64,000 bases of DNA. Source: Streptomyces resistomycificus. GTDB taxonomy: Bacteria > Actinomycetota > Actinomycetes > Streptomycetales > Streptomycetaceae. The stretch spans positions 1 through 64,000 of the forward strand of contig NZ_KQ949001.1 of the NCBI RefSeq assembly GCF_001514265.1. Reading direction: 5' to 3'. The number at the start of each line of letters is the position of its first letter. The stretch's first letter is position 1. Below, one piece after another: positions 1 through 8,414 of this stretch. A program made the translations under genes and the position numbers. Below the pieces are notes generated by a model. The model had not been told where the DNA came from and did no database searches. It saw nothing but the letters and a program-made list of their open reading frames with translations.

Positions 1-173
1 ATACGGACGTTGCCTGCCCGGAACGTTTCCTCACTCACTATGTTCGCCATTCGCGATCACACCTGCAACCGTCTTGCGTCACAGCCCTGCCACAGGACCC
101 CGCAGAAATCGGGCACCCACCTCCAAAGGTAACGATTCAGTCTCGGCCTCACCGGGCTCTTGATTAACCCTCG

Positions 174-220
174 TGTAATCGATTCCAATCCTCGGGACGC
201 GTCCGATGTAATCGATTCCA
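174..220. promoter_or_regulatory. Paired LacI-type operators before the ribose operon
   Basis: The 14-mer TGTAATCGATTCCA occurs at 174-187 and again, identically, at 207-220. Each is an imperfect palindrome around ATCGAT, the form bound by LacI-family dimers. The start-to-start spacing is 33 bp, about three helical turns, so both sites face the same side of the DNA. A degenerate half copy (GTAACGATTC) lies near 129-138. The rbsR start is at 283, so the sites sit where a promoter would be. The inference is that RbsR autoregulates the whole rbs operon here. Nothing else recognisable was seen in 1-173. Confidence 0.75.
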
Positions 221-282
221 CGCGTCACGCAGGTCCCCGGGTTCGATGAGTTCCATGAGTTCCACAAGGAGGTGGAGCGGCG

Positions 283-1341
283 ATGGCGAGCATCAAGGAT
301 GTCGCTGCCGAGGCGGGCGTGTCCGTCGCCACGGTCTCGCGCGTCCTGAACGACCATCCGTCGGTCAGCGCCGACGCACGCACGCGCGTGCTGTCCGCTG
401 TCGAGACACTGGGTTACCGCCCGAACGCCGTCGCCCGTTCGCTGCGCACCGACCAGACCCACACCCTCGGCCTGGTCATCAGCGACGTGATGAACCCCTA
501 CTTCACCGAGCTGGCCCGCTCCGTGGAGGAGGCGGCCCGCGCACTCGGCTACAGCGTGATCATCGGCAACGCCGACGAGCGGCCGGACCTCCAGGACCAC
601 CACGTACGCAACCTGCTGGACCGCCGCATCGACGGCCTCCTCGTCTCCCCCACCGACGGCGGCTCGCCGCTGATGCTGGACGCCGCGCGCGGGGGGACGC
701 CGATGGTCTTCGTGGACCGGTGGATCCCGGGGGTCGACGTACCGGTGGTGCGGGCGGACGGGCTGGAGGCCGTACGCGACCTCGTGGCCCATCTGCACGG
801 TCTCGGTCACCGGCGGCTCGCGATCATCGCGGGTCCGGCGGCGACCACGACCGGGCAGGAGCGGGTGGCGGCCTTCAGGGAGGCGCTGGGCGCGTACGGT
901 CTCGACCTCCCCGACGTCTACATAGGTCAGGGCGACTTCCAGGCGGACAGCGGGCGGCGGGTCACCGAGGGCTTCCTCGCGCTGCCCGAGCCGCCCGAGG
1001 TGGTCTTCGCCGCGGACAACCTGATGGCCCTGGGCGCCCTGGACGCGATCCGCGCGCGCGGACTGCGGGTTCCCGACGACATCGCGCTGGCCGCGTTCGA
1101 CGACATCCGCTGGTTCGTGCACACCGATCCGCCGATCACCGCGATCGCCCAGCCCACGGGCGAGCTGGGCCGGGCCGCCGTGCGCGCCCTCGTGGACCGT
1201 ATCGAGGGCCGGCCCCCCGAGTCGGTCACCCTCCCCGCCCGTCTCGTCGTACGCCGCTCGTGCGGCGAGCCGGCTCCCCCCGAGCCACCCCCCGCGCAGT
1301 CCCCCGCTGTGCGGTCCCCCGTAAGAAGGAGCCAGACGTGA
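283..1341 (+). CDS. rbsR: LacI-family repressor of the ribose operon
   Basis: This 352-residue protein has an N-terminal LacI helix-turn-helix (residues 2-30, with VSVATVSRVLN) and then a periplasmic-binding-protein-like effector domain of about 270 residues ending near LVVRRSCGE. The ATG at 283 follows AAGGAGGT at 266-273, a near-perfect Shine-Dalgarno. The stop overlaps the GTG of the ABC ATPase gene (GTGA), so it is the first gene of the rbs operon. Two matching palindromes upstream suggest autorepression relieved by ribose or a ribose phosphate. The ligand is inferred from the ribose genes downstream; LacI ligands cannot be read from sequence alone. Confidence 0.88.
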   Translation: MASIKDVAAEAGVSVATVSRVLNDHPSVSADARTRVLSAVETLGYRPNAVARSLRTDQTHTLGLVISDVMNPYFTELARSVEEAARALGYSVIIGNADERPDLQDHHVRNLLDRRIDGLLVSPTDGGSPLMLDAARGGTPMVFVDRWIPGVDVPVVRADGLEAVRDLVAHLHGLGHRRLAIIAGPAATTTGQERVAAFREALGAYGLDLPDVYIGQGDFQADSGRRVTEGFLALPEPPEVVFAADNLMALGALDAIRARGLRVPDDIALAAFDDIRWFVHTDPPITAIAQPTGELGRAAVRALVDRIEGRPPESVTLPARLVVRRSCGEPAPPEPPPAQSPAVRSPVRRSQT

Positions 1342-2858
1342 GCAACCAGGACGAGTTGCTGCGCATCGAGGGCATACGGAAGACCTTCCCCGGCGTCGTC
1401 GCGCTCGACGGCGTCGACTTCGACCTGCGCCGGGGCGAGGTGCACGTGCTCCTCGGTGAGAACGGCGCGGGCAAGAGCACCCTCATCAAGATGCTCTCCG
1501 GCGCCTACACGCCCGATGGCGGGCGGATCCTGGCCGGCGGCGAGGAGGTGCGCATCCATGGTGCGCAGGACTCCGAGCGTCTCGGGATCGCCACCATCTA
1601 CCAGGAGTTCAACCTCGTTCCCGACCTGACGGTCGCCGAGAACATCTTCCTGGGGCGGCAGCCGCGCCGCCTGGGGATGATCGACCGGAAGAAGATGGAG
1701 GCCGACGCCGCCGTCCTCCTGGAGCGGGTCGGTGTGCGGGTGTCCCCCCGCGCGCGTGTCCGCGAACTCGGCATCGCGCGCCTGCAGATGGTCGAGATCG
1801 CGAAGGCCCTCAGCCTGGACGCACGCGTGCTGATCATGGACGAGCCGACCGCCGTACTCACCTCCGAGGAGGTGGACAAGCTCTTCGCGATCGTGCGCAG
1901 GCTGCGCGAGGACGGGGTCGGCATCGTCTTCATCACGCACCACCTGGACGAAATCGCCGCCCTGGGCGACCGGGTGACGGTCATCCGGGACGGCAGGAGC
2001 GTCGGGCAGGTCCCCGCCGACACCCCCGAGGACGAACTCGTACGCCTCATGGTGGGGCGGTCGATCGAGCAGCAGTACCCGCGTGAACGCCCGGACACGG
2101 GCGCCGCGTTGCTCACCGTCGAGGGGCTCACCCGCGACGGTGTCTTCCACGACGTCACCTTCGAGGTGCACGCCGGTGAGGTCGTCGGCATCGCGGGCCT
2201 CGTCGGAGCCGGCCGTACGGAGGTCGTACGGGCCGTGTTCGGGGCGGACCCGTACGACAAGGGGGCCGTGAAGGTCGCCGGCGCGGTCCTGCGGCGGCAT
2301 GACGTCAACGCCGCCATGGCGGCCGGGATCGGGCTGATCCCCGAGGACCGCAAGGGCCAGGGCCTGGTACTCGACGCCTCTGTCGAGGAGAACCTCGGCC
2401 TGGTGACCATGCGGTCCGCCACCCGCGCCGGACTCGTCGACCTCAGGGCGCAGCGCGCGTCGGCCGCGCGGATCGCCGAGCAGCTCGGCGTGCGGATGGC
2501 CGGGCTCGGCCAGCATGTCAGGACGCTGTCCGGCGGCAACCAGCAGAAGGTAGTCATCGGCAAGTGGCTGCTGGCCGACACCAGGGTGCTGATCCTCGAC
2601 GAGCCGACGCGCGGCATCGACGTCGGCGCCAAGGTGGAGATCTACCAGCTGGTCAACGAGCTGACGGCGGCCGGTGCCGCCGTCCTGATGATCTCCAGCG
2701 ACCTGCCCGAGGTGCTCGGCATGAGCGACCGGGTGCTGGTGATGGCCCAGGGCCGGATCGCGGGTGAACTCCCCGCGGCTGAGGCCACCCAGGACGCAGT
2801 GATGGCGCTCGCCGTCAGCAACCCCACCACAGACAAGGAGGCCTCCCGTGGCCACTGA
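1338..2858 (+). CDS. rbsA: Ribose ABC importer, two-domain ATPase
   Basis: This 506-residue CUT2-family sugar ATPase energises ribose uptake from the cytoplasmic face of the RbsC channel. It holds two tandem ABC domains. The first has Walker A GENGAGKST (about residue 40) and Walker B ending MDEPTAVL. The second has the degenerate P-loop usual for the family (GLVGAGRTE), signature LSGGNQQK and Walker B LDEPTRGID. The start is GTG at 1338, inside the rbsR stop, preceded by AAGAAGGAG. An in-frame open stretch reaches further upstream to 246 but lies wholly inside rbsR and is not coding. The 3' end overlaps the next gene by 11 bp. Confidence 0.93.
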   Translation: MSNQDELLRIEGIRKTFPGVVALDGVDFDLRRGEVHVLLGENGAGKSTLIKMLSGAYTPDGGRILAGGEEVRIHGAQDSERLGIATIYQEFNLVPDLTVAENIFLGRQPRRLGMIDRKKMEADAAVLLERVGVRVSPRARVRELGIARLQMVEIAKALSLDARVLIMDEPTAVLTSEEVDKLFAIVRRLREDGVGIVFITHHLDEIAALGDRVTVIRDGRSVGQVPADTPEDELVRLMVGRSIEQQYPRERPDTGAALLTVEGLTRDGVFHDVTFEVHAGEVVGIAGLVGAGRTEVVRAVFGADPYDKGAVKVAGAVLRRHDVNAAMAAGIGLIPEDRKGQGLVLDASVEENLGLVTMRSATRAGLVDLRAQRASAARIAEQLGVRMAGLGQHVRTLSGGNQQKVVIGKWLLADTRVLILDEPTRGIDVGAKVEIYQLVNELTAAGAAVLMISSDLPEVLGMSDRVLVMAQGRIAGELPAAEATQDAVMALAVSNPTTDKEASRGH

Positions 2859-4800
2859 CACGCTCAAGAGCACGACGGGCGCGAGTGGCGCCTCGGGCGG
2901 CCTGCGCCGTCTCCTGCTCGACAACGGCGCGCTGACCGCGCTGATCGTCCTGGTCGTCGCGATGTCGGCGCTGTCCGGCGACTTCATGACCACCGACAAC
3001 CTGCTGAACGTGGGCGTCCAGGCGGCCGTGACCGCCATCCTCGCCTTCGGTGTCACCTTCGTGATCGTCTCGGCGGGCATCGACCTGTCGGTCGGCTCGG
3101 TTGCGGCCCTGTCGGCCACCGTGCTCGCCTGGAGCGCGACCTCCGAGGGCATGCCGGTCGCGTTGGCGGTCGTCCTCGCGATCGCGACCGGCATAGCGTG
3201 CGGCCTGGTCAACGGCTTCCTGATCTCCTACGGCAAACTGCCGCCGTTCATCGCGACGCTGGCCATGCTGTCGGTGGCCCGCGGCCTGTCCCTCGTCGTC
3301 TCCCAGGGCTCGCCCATCGCCCTCCCCGAGTCGGTCTCGCACCTCGGTGACACCCTCGGCGGCTGGCTGCCGGTGCCGGTGCTCGTGATGGTCGTGATGG
3401 GGCTCATCACGGCGTTCGTGCTGGGACGGACGTACATCGGCCGCTCCATGTACGCGATCGGCGGCAACGAGGAGGCGGCCCGCCTCTCCGGTCTGCGGGT
3501 GAAGAGGCAGAAGCTCGCCATCTACGCGTTCTCCGGCCTGTTCGCGGCCGCCGCGGGCATCGTGCTCGCCGCCCGGCTGTCCTCCGCGCAGCCGCAGGCC
3601 GCGCAGGGGTACGAGCTCGACGCGATCGCCGCGGTCGTCATCGGCGGCGCCTCGCTCGCCGGCGGCACCGGCAAGGCGTCCGGCACGCTGATCGGCGCGC
3701 TGATCCTGGCGGTGCTGCGCAACGGACTGAACCTGCTGAGCGTGTCGGCCTTCTGGCAGCAGGTCGTCATCGGCGTCGTGATCGCGCTCGCGGTCCTGCT
3801 GGACACCCTGCGGCGCAAGGCCGGGGCGACCCCGGTGGCGGCCGGCACGTCCAGTGGTGGCAAGGGCAGGCAGGCGGCGACGTACGTACTCGCGGCCGTG
3901 GTCGCGGCGGCGGTCGTCGGGGCCATGTCGTTCCTGCACAGCGGTTCCTCGGAGGCGAAGAGCCAGAAGATCGGGCTGTCCCTGTCGACCCTCAACAACC
4001 CCTTCTTCGTGCAGATCCGGGCCGGTGCGCAGGCGGAGGCGAAGAGGCTGGGCGTGGACCTGACGGTCACCGACGCGCAGAACGACGCCTCGCAGCAGGC
4101 CAACCAGCTGCAGAACTTCACCAGCGAGGGCCTCGGCACGATCATCGTCAACCCGGTGGACTCCGACGCGGTGACCCCGGCGGCGAAGGCCGTGAACAAG
4201 TCGGACATCCCCCTGGTGGCCGTCGACCGCTCGGTCAACAACGCCGACACGGCCGCGCTCGTCGCCTCCGACAACGTCACCGGCGGCAAGCTCGCCGCCA
4301 GGTCGCTCGCCGAGAAGCTCGGTGGCAAGGGCACGATCGTGGTCCTGCAGGGCCAGGCGGGCACCTCCGCCAGCCGCGAGCGCGGCTCGGGCTTCACCGA
4401 GGGCCTGAAGGCCTACCCGGGCATCAAGGTGGTCGCCAAGCAGCCCGCCGACTGGGACCGCACCAAGGGCCTGGACGTCATGACCAACCTGCTCCAGGCC
4501 AACCCCGACATCGACGGTGTCTTCGCGGAGAACGACGAGATGGCGCTCGGCGCGATCAAGGCGCTGGGCTCCAAGGCCGGCAAGTCCGTCCAGGTCGTCG
4601 GCTTCGACGGCACCGCGGACGGCCTGACCGCCGTGAAGGCGGGCACGCTGTACGCGTCGGTGGCGCAGCAGCCGACCGAGCTCGGGAAGATCGCGGTGCG
4701 CAACGCGGTCAAGGTCGCCGAGGGCGGCAAGGTCGCGAAGTCGGTGATGGTGCCGGTGAAGGTGGTCACCAAGGAGAACGTGGCCGGCTTCACGGGCTGA
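2848..4800 (+). CDS. Fused ribose ABC permease and substrate-binding protein
   Basis: One uninterrupted 650-residue frame joins two proteins that are normally separate. Residues 1 to about 330 are a CUT2 permease (RbsC): hydrophobic segments with the ITSxGIDLSVG-like run IVSAGIDLSVGSV and the VVIGGASLAGGTG motif. After a short Gly/Ser linker there is one extra hydrophobic segment (about 341-358). Residues 372-650 then form a complete ribose-binding domain (RbsB) starting at IGLSLSTLNNPFF. The binding domain has no cleavable signal or lipobox, so the extra segment should export it and tether it to its own channel. Start GTG 2848 follows AAGGAGG at 2835-2841. The same architecture is annotated in S. 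coelicolor as a bifunctional carbohydrate binding and transport protein (from memory). Confidence 0.92.
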   Translation: MATDTLKSTTGASGASGGLRRLLLDNGALTALIVLVVAMSALSGDFMTTDNLLNVGVQAAVTAILAFGVTFVIVSAGIDLSVGSVAALSATVLAWSATSEGMPVALAVVLAIATGIACGLVNGFLISYGKLPPFIATLAMLSVARGLSLVVSQGSPIALPESVSHLGDTLGGWLPVPVLVMVVMGLITAFVLGRTYIGRSMYAIGGNEEAARLSGLRVKRQKLAIYAFSGLFAAAAGIVLAARLSSAQPQAAQGYELDAIAAVVIGGASLAGGTGKASGTLIGALILAVLRNGLNLLSVSAFWQQVVIGVVIALAVLLDTLRRKAGATPVAAGTSSGGKGRQAATYVLAAVVAAAVVGAMSFLHSGSSEAKSQKIGLSLSTLNNPFFVQIRAGAQAEAKRLGVDLTVTDAQNDASQQANQLQNFTSEGLGTIIVNPVDSDAVTPAAKAVNKSDIPLVAVDRSVNNADTAALVASDNVTGGKLAARSLAEKLGGKGTIVVLQGQAGTSASRERGSGFTEGLKAYPGIKVVAKQPADWDRTKGLDVMTNLLQANPDIDGVFAENDEMALGAIKALGSKAGKSVQVVGFDGTADGLTAVKAGTLYASVAQQPTELGKIAVRNAVKVAEGGKVAKSVMVPVKVVTKENVAGFTG

Positions 4801-4820
4801 ACCCACGGGCCGGGACCGAG

Positions 4821-4855
4821 GGGGCGGGCGGTCCCGGAACGTGGCCGCCCGCCCC
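4821..4855 (+). terminator. Intra-operon hairpin between rbsCB and rbsK
   Basis: An 11-bp perfect inverted repeat (GGGGCGGGCGG at 4821-4831, CCGCCCGCCCC at 4845-4855) with a 13-nt loop lies in the 81-bp gap after the transporter fusion. There is no T-tract. It may be a partial terminator or an mRNA-stabilising stem that lowers rbsKD expression relative to the transporter genes. Confidence 0.5.
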
Positions 4856-4881
4856 ACCTCACCTACTAGGGGAGCAATTCC

Positions 4882-5784
4882 ATGTACGACTACGACCTCC
4901 TGGTCGTGGGGTCGGCCAACGCCGACCTGGTGATCGGCGTCGAACGCCGGCCGGCGGCCGGCGAGACGGTCCTCGGCTCCGACCTGGCCGTCCACCCGGG
5001 CGGCAAGGGTGCCAACCAGGCGGTCGCCGCCGCCCGCCTGGGCGCCCGTACGGCGCTGCTGGCCCGGGTCGGCGACGACGCGCACGGCCGGCTGCTGCTC
5101 GACTCGCAGCGGACGGCCGGTGTCGACACGGTGGGCGTCCTGGTGGGCGGCGCCCCGACCGGGGTCGCGCTGATCACCGTGGACCCGTCGGGGGACAACA
5201 GCATCGTGGTCTCGCCGGGCGCGAACGGCCGACTGACACCGGCGGACGTCCGGGCGGCCGCGAGCCTCTTCCACGCCTCCCGGGTGGTGTCGGCGCAGCT
5301 GGAGATCCCGCTGGAGACGGTCGTGGAGGTCGTACGCGCTCTGGCGCCGGACAGCCGCTTCGTACTGAACCCCTCGCCGCCGCGTCCCCTCCCCCAGGAG
5401 ATCCTGGCGGCCTGCGACCCGCTGATCGTCAACGAGCACGAGGCGAAGGTGATCCTCGGCGACGCGTGTGTCAGCGACCGGCCCGAGGACTGGGCGCGGA
5501 TCCTGCTCGCGAAGGGCCCCCGGTCGGTGGTGGTGACGCTGGGCGCGGAGGGCTCCCTGGTGGCGTCCTCGGAGGGCATGACCCGGGTTCCGTCGGTGCG
5601 GGTGTCCGCGGTGGACACGACGGGTGCGGGCGACGCGTTCACCGCGGCGCTGGCGTGGCGGCTGGGGGCGGGCTCCTCTCTGGCCGAGGCCGCCGCATAC
5701 GCCTCCCGGGTGGGAGCGGCCGCGGTGACCCGGCAGGGCGCGCAGGACTCCTTCCCCACGGCCGAAGAGGTCGAGTCCCTGTGA
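4882..5784 (+). CDS. rbsK: Ribokinase
   Basis: This 300-residue PfkB-family kinase phosphorylates D-ribose to ribose 5-phosphate in the cytoplasm. The N-terminal substrate motif GGKGANQAVAAARLG (residues 36-50) and the C-terminal DTTGAGDAF motif with catalytic Asp (about residue 249) are both present. Length is normal for ribokinase. ATG 4882 follows GGGGAGC at about 4869-4875. The stop overlaps the GTG of rbsD, so the two are translationally coupled. It is distinct from adenosine kinase and fructokinase relatives mainly by its place between the ribose transporter and rbsD. Confidence 0.93.
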   Translation: MYDYDLLVVGSANADLVIGVERRPAAGETVLGSDLAVHPGGKGANQAVAAARLGARTALLARVGDDAHGRLLLDSQRTAGVDTVGVLVGGAPTGVALITVDPSGDNSIVVSPGANGRLTPADVRAAASLFHASRVVSAQLEIPLETVVEVVRALAPDSRFVLNPSPPRPLPQEILAACDPLIVNEHEAKVILGDACVSDRPEDWARILLAKGPRSVVVTLGAEGSLVASSEGMTRVPSVRVSAVDTTGAGDAFTAALAWRLGAGSSLAEAAAYASRVGAAAVTRQGAQDSFPTAEEVESL

Positions 5785-6170
5785 AGAAGGCCGGAATCCT
5801 GAACCGTCAGCTCTCCGGCGCGCTGGCCGAGCTGGGCCATGGCGACGGGGTGCTGGTGTGTGACGCCGGCATGCCGATACCCGACGGCCCGCGCCTCGTC
5901 GACCTCGCGTTCCGGGCCGGGGTGCCGTCCTTCGCCGAGGTGCTGGACGGTCTGCTGGCCGAGCTGGTGGTGGAGGGCGCGACGGCTGCGGCGGAGGCAC
6001 GGGAGGCGAACCCGGCGGTGTCGGCGCTGCTGGAGGGCCGCTTCCCGGAGCTGACCCTGGTCCCGCACGAGCGGCTCAAGGATCTGTCGGCGGGCGCGCG
6101 TCTGGTCGTGCGGACCGGGGAGGCCCGGCCGTACGCGAACGTGCTGCTGCGCTGCGGGGTCTTCTTCTAG
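5781..6170 (+). CDS. rbsD: D-ribose pyranase
   Basis: This 129-residue protein begins at GTG 5781, overlapping the rbsK stop by 4 bp. It matches RbsD throughout: the N-terminal KKAGILNRQL and GHGDGVLVCDAGMPIP segments, with the conserved His of GHGD (residue 20), and the C-terminal RTGEARPYANVLLRCGV. RbsD converts beta-pyranose ribose to the furanose form that ribokinase uses. A strong terminator follows directly, making this the last gene of the rbs operon. The longer frame opening at 5466 is a shadow inside rbsK. Confidence 0.93.
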   Translation: MKKAGILNRQLSGALAELGHGDGVLVCDAGMPIPDGPRLVDLAFRAGVPSFAEVLDGLLAELVVEGATAAAEAREANPAVSALLEGRFPELTLVPHERLKDLSAGARLVVRTGEARPYANVLLRCGVFF

Positions 6171-6224
6171 GCGCCCGCGTCGGCGAGGGCCGCGGAGGCC
6201 CGGCTTCCGGCGACCCGGAAACTT

Positions 6225-6264
6225 CGAGGGGGCCCGGTCCGTCGACCGGGCCCCCTCGGGTTTT
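6225..6264 (+). terminator. Rho-independent terminator of the rbs operon
   Basis: A perfect 15-bp stem (6225-6239 with 6244-6258, core GAGGGGGCCCGGTC) closes a 4-nt CGTC loop and is followed by GGTTTT. It lies 55 bp after rbsD. The minus-strand gene cluster beyond it ends at 6433, so the hairpin sits between convergent units. The remaining bases to 6432 show nothing recognisable. Confidence 0.88.
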
Positions 6265-6432
6265 CCCCTCCACATCAGAACCCCTGTGATCCCCCCAGAT
6301 CCCCCTCCGGGATGTCCTGATGCCAAGTACGACACGGCAGGTGGGGGAAGGGTTGTACGGAGGTCGGGATTTCTTTTCAGGACGTCCGGCCCAGGCCGTG
6401 GTCCAGGAGGTCGGGCGGGCCGCCGTGGCGGC

Positions 6433-7266
6433 TCAGCCCGTGTGCTCCACGAACCGTGACGCGGTCTCCGCGAGCACCTCGCGGCCGTCGCGTGCCCACA
6501 GCCCGTCGTTGAAGAGCTCGACCTCGATGGGGCCGTCGTAACCGGCCGCCTCCACGTAGCCCTTCCACTCCCGCATGTCGATCGCCCCGTCCCCGATCTG
6601 GCCGCGGCCGGTGAGGACCCCCTCCGGCAACGGGGTGGTCCAGTCGGCGAGCTGGAAGGTGTGGATGCGGCCACCGGCGCCCGCGCGGGCGATCTGCGCG
6701 GGGGCGGCGTCGTCCCACCAGATGTGGTACGTGTCCACCGTGACGCCGACCTGGTGCGCGGGGAAGCGTTCGGCGAGGTCGAGTGCCTGGGCGAGGGTGG
6801 AGACCACGCAGCGGTCGGAGGCGTACATGGGGTGCAGCGGCTCGATGGCCAGCTTCACACCGTGCTCCTGCGCGTAGGGGCCGAGGACGGCCAGCGCGTC
6901 GGCGATCCGCTCCCGGGCTCCGTGCAGGTCCTTGGAGCCGGCCGGCAGGCCGCCGGAGACCAGGACCAGTACGTCGGTGCCGAGGGTGGCGGCCTCGTCG
7001 ACGGCCCGGCGGTTGTCGTCGAGCGCCTTGGCGCGCTCGTCCGGGTCGATGGCCGTGAAGAAGCCGCCGCGGCACAGGGTGGTGACGCTCAGACCCGCGT
7101 CGCGGACCAGCTTCGCCGTCGCCTCCACCCCGTACGACTGGACGGGCTCCCGCCACAGGCCGACGCCCGGCACACCCAACTCGACGCAGGTGTCCACCAG
7201 TTCGGGCATCGACAGCTGCTTCACCGTCATCTGGTTGATGGAGAAGCGGTCAAGTCCGGTACTCAC
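6433..7266 (-). CDS. Xylose-isomerase-like TIM-barrel sugar isomerase/epimerase
   Basis: This 277-residue protein belongs to the AP-endonuclease-2 / xylose-isomerase-like TIM-barrel superfamily. Metal-ligand stretches are visible: AIEPLHPM, VTVDTYHIWWDD, HTFQLADW, GQIGDG and a C-terminal EVELFND. It probably isomerises or epimerises a keto-sugar intermediate in the cytoplasm. The start chosen is GTG 7266, overlapping the stop of the upstream DUF993 gene (GTGA). The longer frame to 7440 lies inside that gene. It is the last gene of a three-gene unit with DUF993 and a Gfo/Idh/MocA dehydrogenase. The substrate is unknown. Confidence 0.82.
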   Translation of the reverse strand: MSTGLDRFSINQMTVKQLSMPELVDTCVELGVPGVGLWREPVQSYGVEATAKLVRDAGLSVTTLCRGGFFTAIDPDERAKALDDNRRAVDEAATLGTDVLVLVSGGLPAGSKDLHGARERIADALAVLGPYAQEHGVKLAIEPLHPMYASDRCVVSTLAQALDLAERFPAHQVGVTVDTYHIWWDDAAPAQIARAGAGGRIHTFQLADWTTPLPEGVLTGRGQIGDGAIDMREWKGYVEAAGYDGPIEVELFNDGLWARDGREVLAETASRFVEHTG

Positions 7267-8414
7267 TGGGCCACTCCGTACAGGGACAGCAGGTTCCTCA
7301 TCCGCTCCTCGGCGAGCTTCGGGTCCGGGAACAGGCCCAGGCCGTCGGCGAGTTCGTAGGCGCGGGCGAAGTGCGGGAGGGAGCGGGCCGACTGGAGACC
7401 GCCGACCATGGTGAAGTGGCTCTGGTGGCCCGCGAGCCACGCCAGGAACACCACGCCCGTCTTGTAGAAGCGGGTCGGCGTCTGGAAGAGGTGGCGGGAC
7501 AGCTCCACCGTGGGGTCGAGGAGTTCACGGAAGCCGGCCACGTTCCCGGTGTCCAGGACGCGGACCGCCTCCGCCGCCAGCGGGCCCAGCGGGTCGAAGA
7601 TGCCGAGCAGCGCGTGGCTGAAGCCCTTCTCGTCACCCGCGATCAGCTCGGGGTAGTTGAAGTCGTCGCCCGTGTAGCAGCGGACCCCGCCGGGCAGCCG
7701 GCGGCGGATGTCGATCTCCCGCTGGGCGTCCAGGAGGGAGACCTTGATGCCGTCGACCTTGTCCGGGTGGGCGGCGATGACCTCCAGGAAGGTGTCGGTG
7801 GCCGCGTCCAGGTCGGACGAGCCCCAGTAGCCCTCCAGCGCGGGGTCGAACATCGGGCCGAGCCAGTGCAGGATCACGGGCTCGGAGGCCTGGCGGAGCA
7901 GGTGGCCGTAGACCTCCAGGTAGTCCTCGGGGCCGGAGGCCGCCGCGGCGAGCGCGCGGGAGGCCATGAGGATCGCCTGCGCGCCGCTCTCCTCGACGAG
8001 CGCGAGCTGCTCCTCGTAGGCCGCCCGGACCTCGGCCAGGGAGCCGGCCGCGATCTGGTCGGTGCCGACGCCGCACGCGATGAGGCCGCCGACCGACCTG
8101 GCCTCGGCGGCACTGCGGCGGATCAGCTCGGCGGCGCCCGCCCACTCCAGGCCCATGCCGCGCTGCGCGGTGTCCATGGCCTCGGCGACGCCGAGCCCGT
8201 GGGACCACAGGTGGCGGCGGAAGGCGAGGGTGGACTCCCAGTCGACGGCGGCCGGCGAGTCGGGGCTGACGTCGGCGTACGGGTCGGCGACGACGTGGGC
8301 CGCCGAGAAGACCGTACGCGAGGTGAAGGCGGCACCGGAGGTGACGGCGAGGGGTTCGGGGCGGGGCTCGTAGATCCGCACCCCGCCCTCGAAGTCGGGG
8401 AGGTGGATGGTCAC
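7263..8414 (-). CDS. DUF993 family, dihydrodipicolinate synthase-like protein
   Basis: This 383-residue protein resembles the DUF993 group of dihydrodipicolinate-synthase / N-acetylneuraminate-lyase-like TIM barrels. Visible segments are LIACGVGTDQI, HWLGPMFDPALEGYWG, DGIKVSLLDAQ, with a Lys where the Schiff-base Lys is expected, and YTGDDFNYPELI. The inferred role is retro-aldol or dehydratase chemistry on a keto-sugar acid. The start is GTG 8414, overlapping the dehydrogenase stop by 4 bp; its own stop overlaps the next start in the same way, so all three proteins are likely made in matched amounts. The family has no assigned reaction that I know of. Confidence 0.8.
   Translation of the reverse strand: MTIHLPDFEGGVRIYEPRPEPLAVTSGAAFTSRTVFSAAHVVADPYADVSPDSPAAVDWESTLAFRRHLWSHGLGVAEAMDTAQRGMGLEWAGAAELIRRSAAEARSVGGLIACGVGTDQIAAGSLAEVRAAYEEQLALVEESGAQAILMASRALAAAASGPEDYLEVYGHLLRQASEPVILHWLGPMFDPALEGYWGSSDLDAATDTFLEVIAAHPDKVDGIKVSLLDAQREIDIRRRLPGGVRCYTGDDFNYPELIAGDEKGFSHALLGIFDPLGPLAAEAVRVLDTGNVAGFRELLDPTVELSRHLFQTPTRFYKTGVVFLAWLAGHQSHFTMVGGLQSARSLPHFARAYELADGLGLFPDPKLAEERMRNLLSLYGVAQ

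Noticed and set aside
3859-3961. Possible frameshift or missed stop joining RbsC and RbsB
   Set aside because: The junction is one clean frame encoding a linker and a hydrophobic helix, and the same fusion is known in Streptomyces, so it is a real fusion.
2815-6000. A very long minus-strand open frame antisense to the rbs genes
   Set aside because: It is Arg/Gly/His-rich without domains and lies opposite well-identified genes. GC-rich third positions keep the antisense frame open; the same applies to long frames opposite many other genes in the window.
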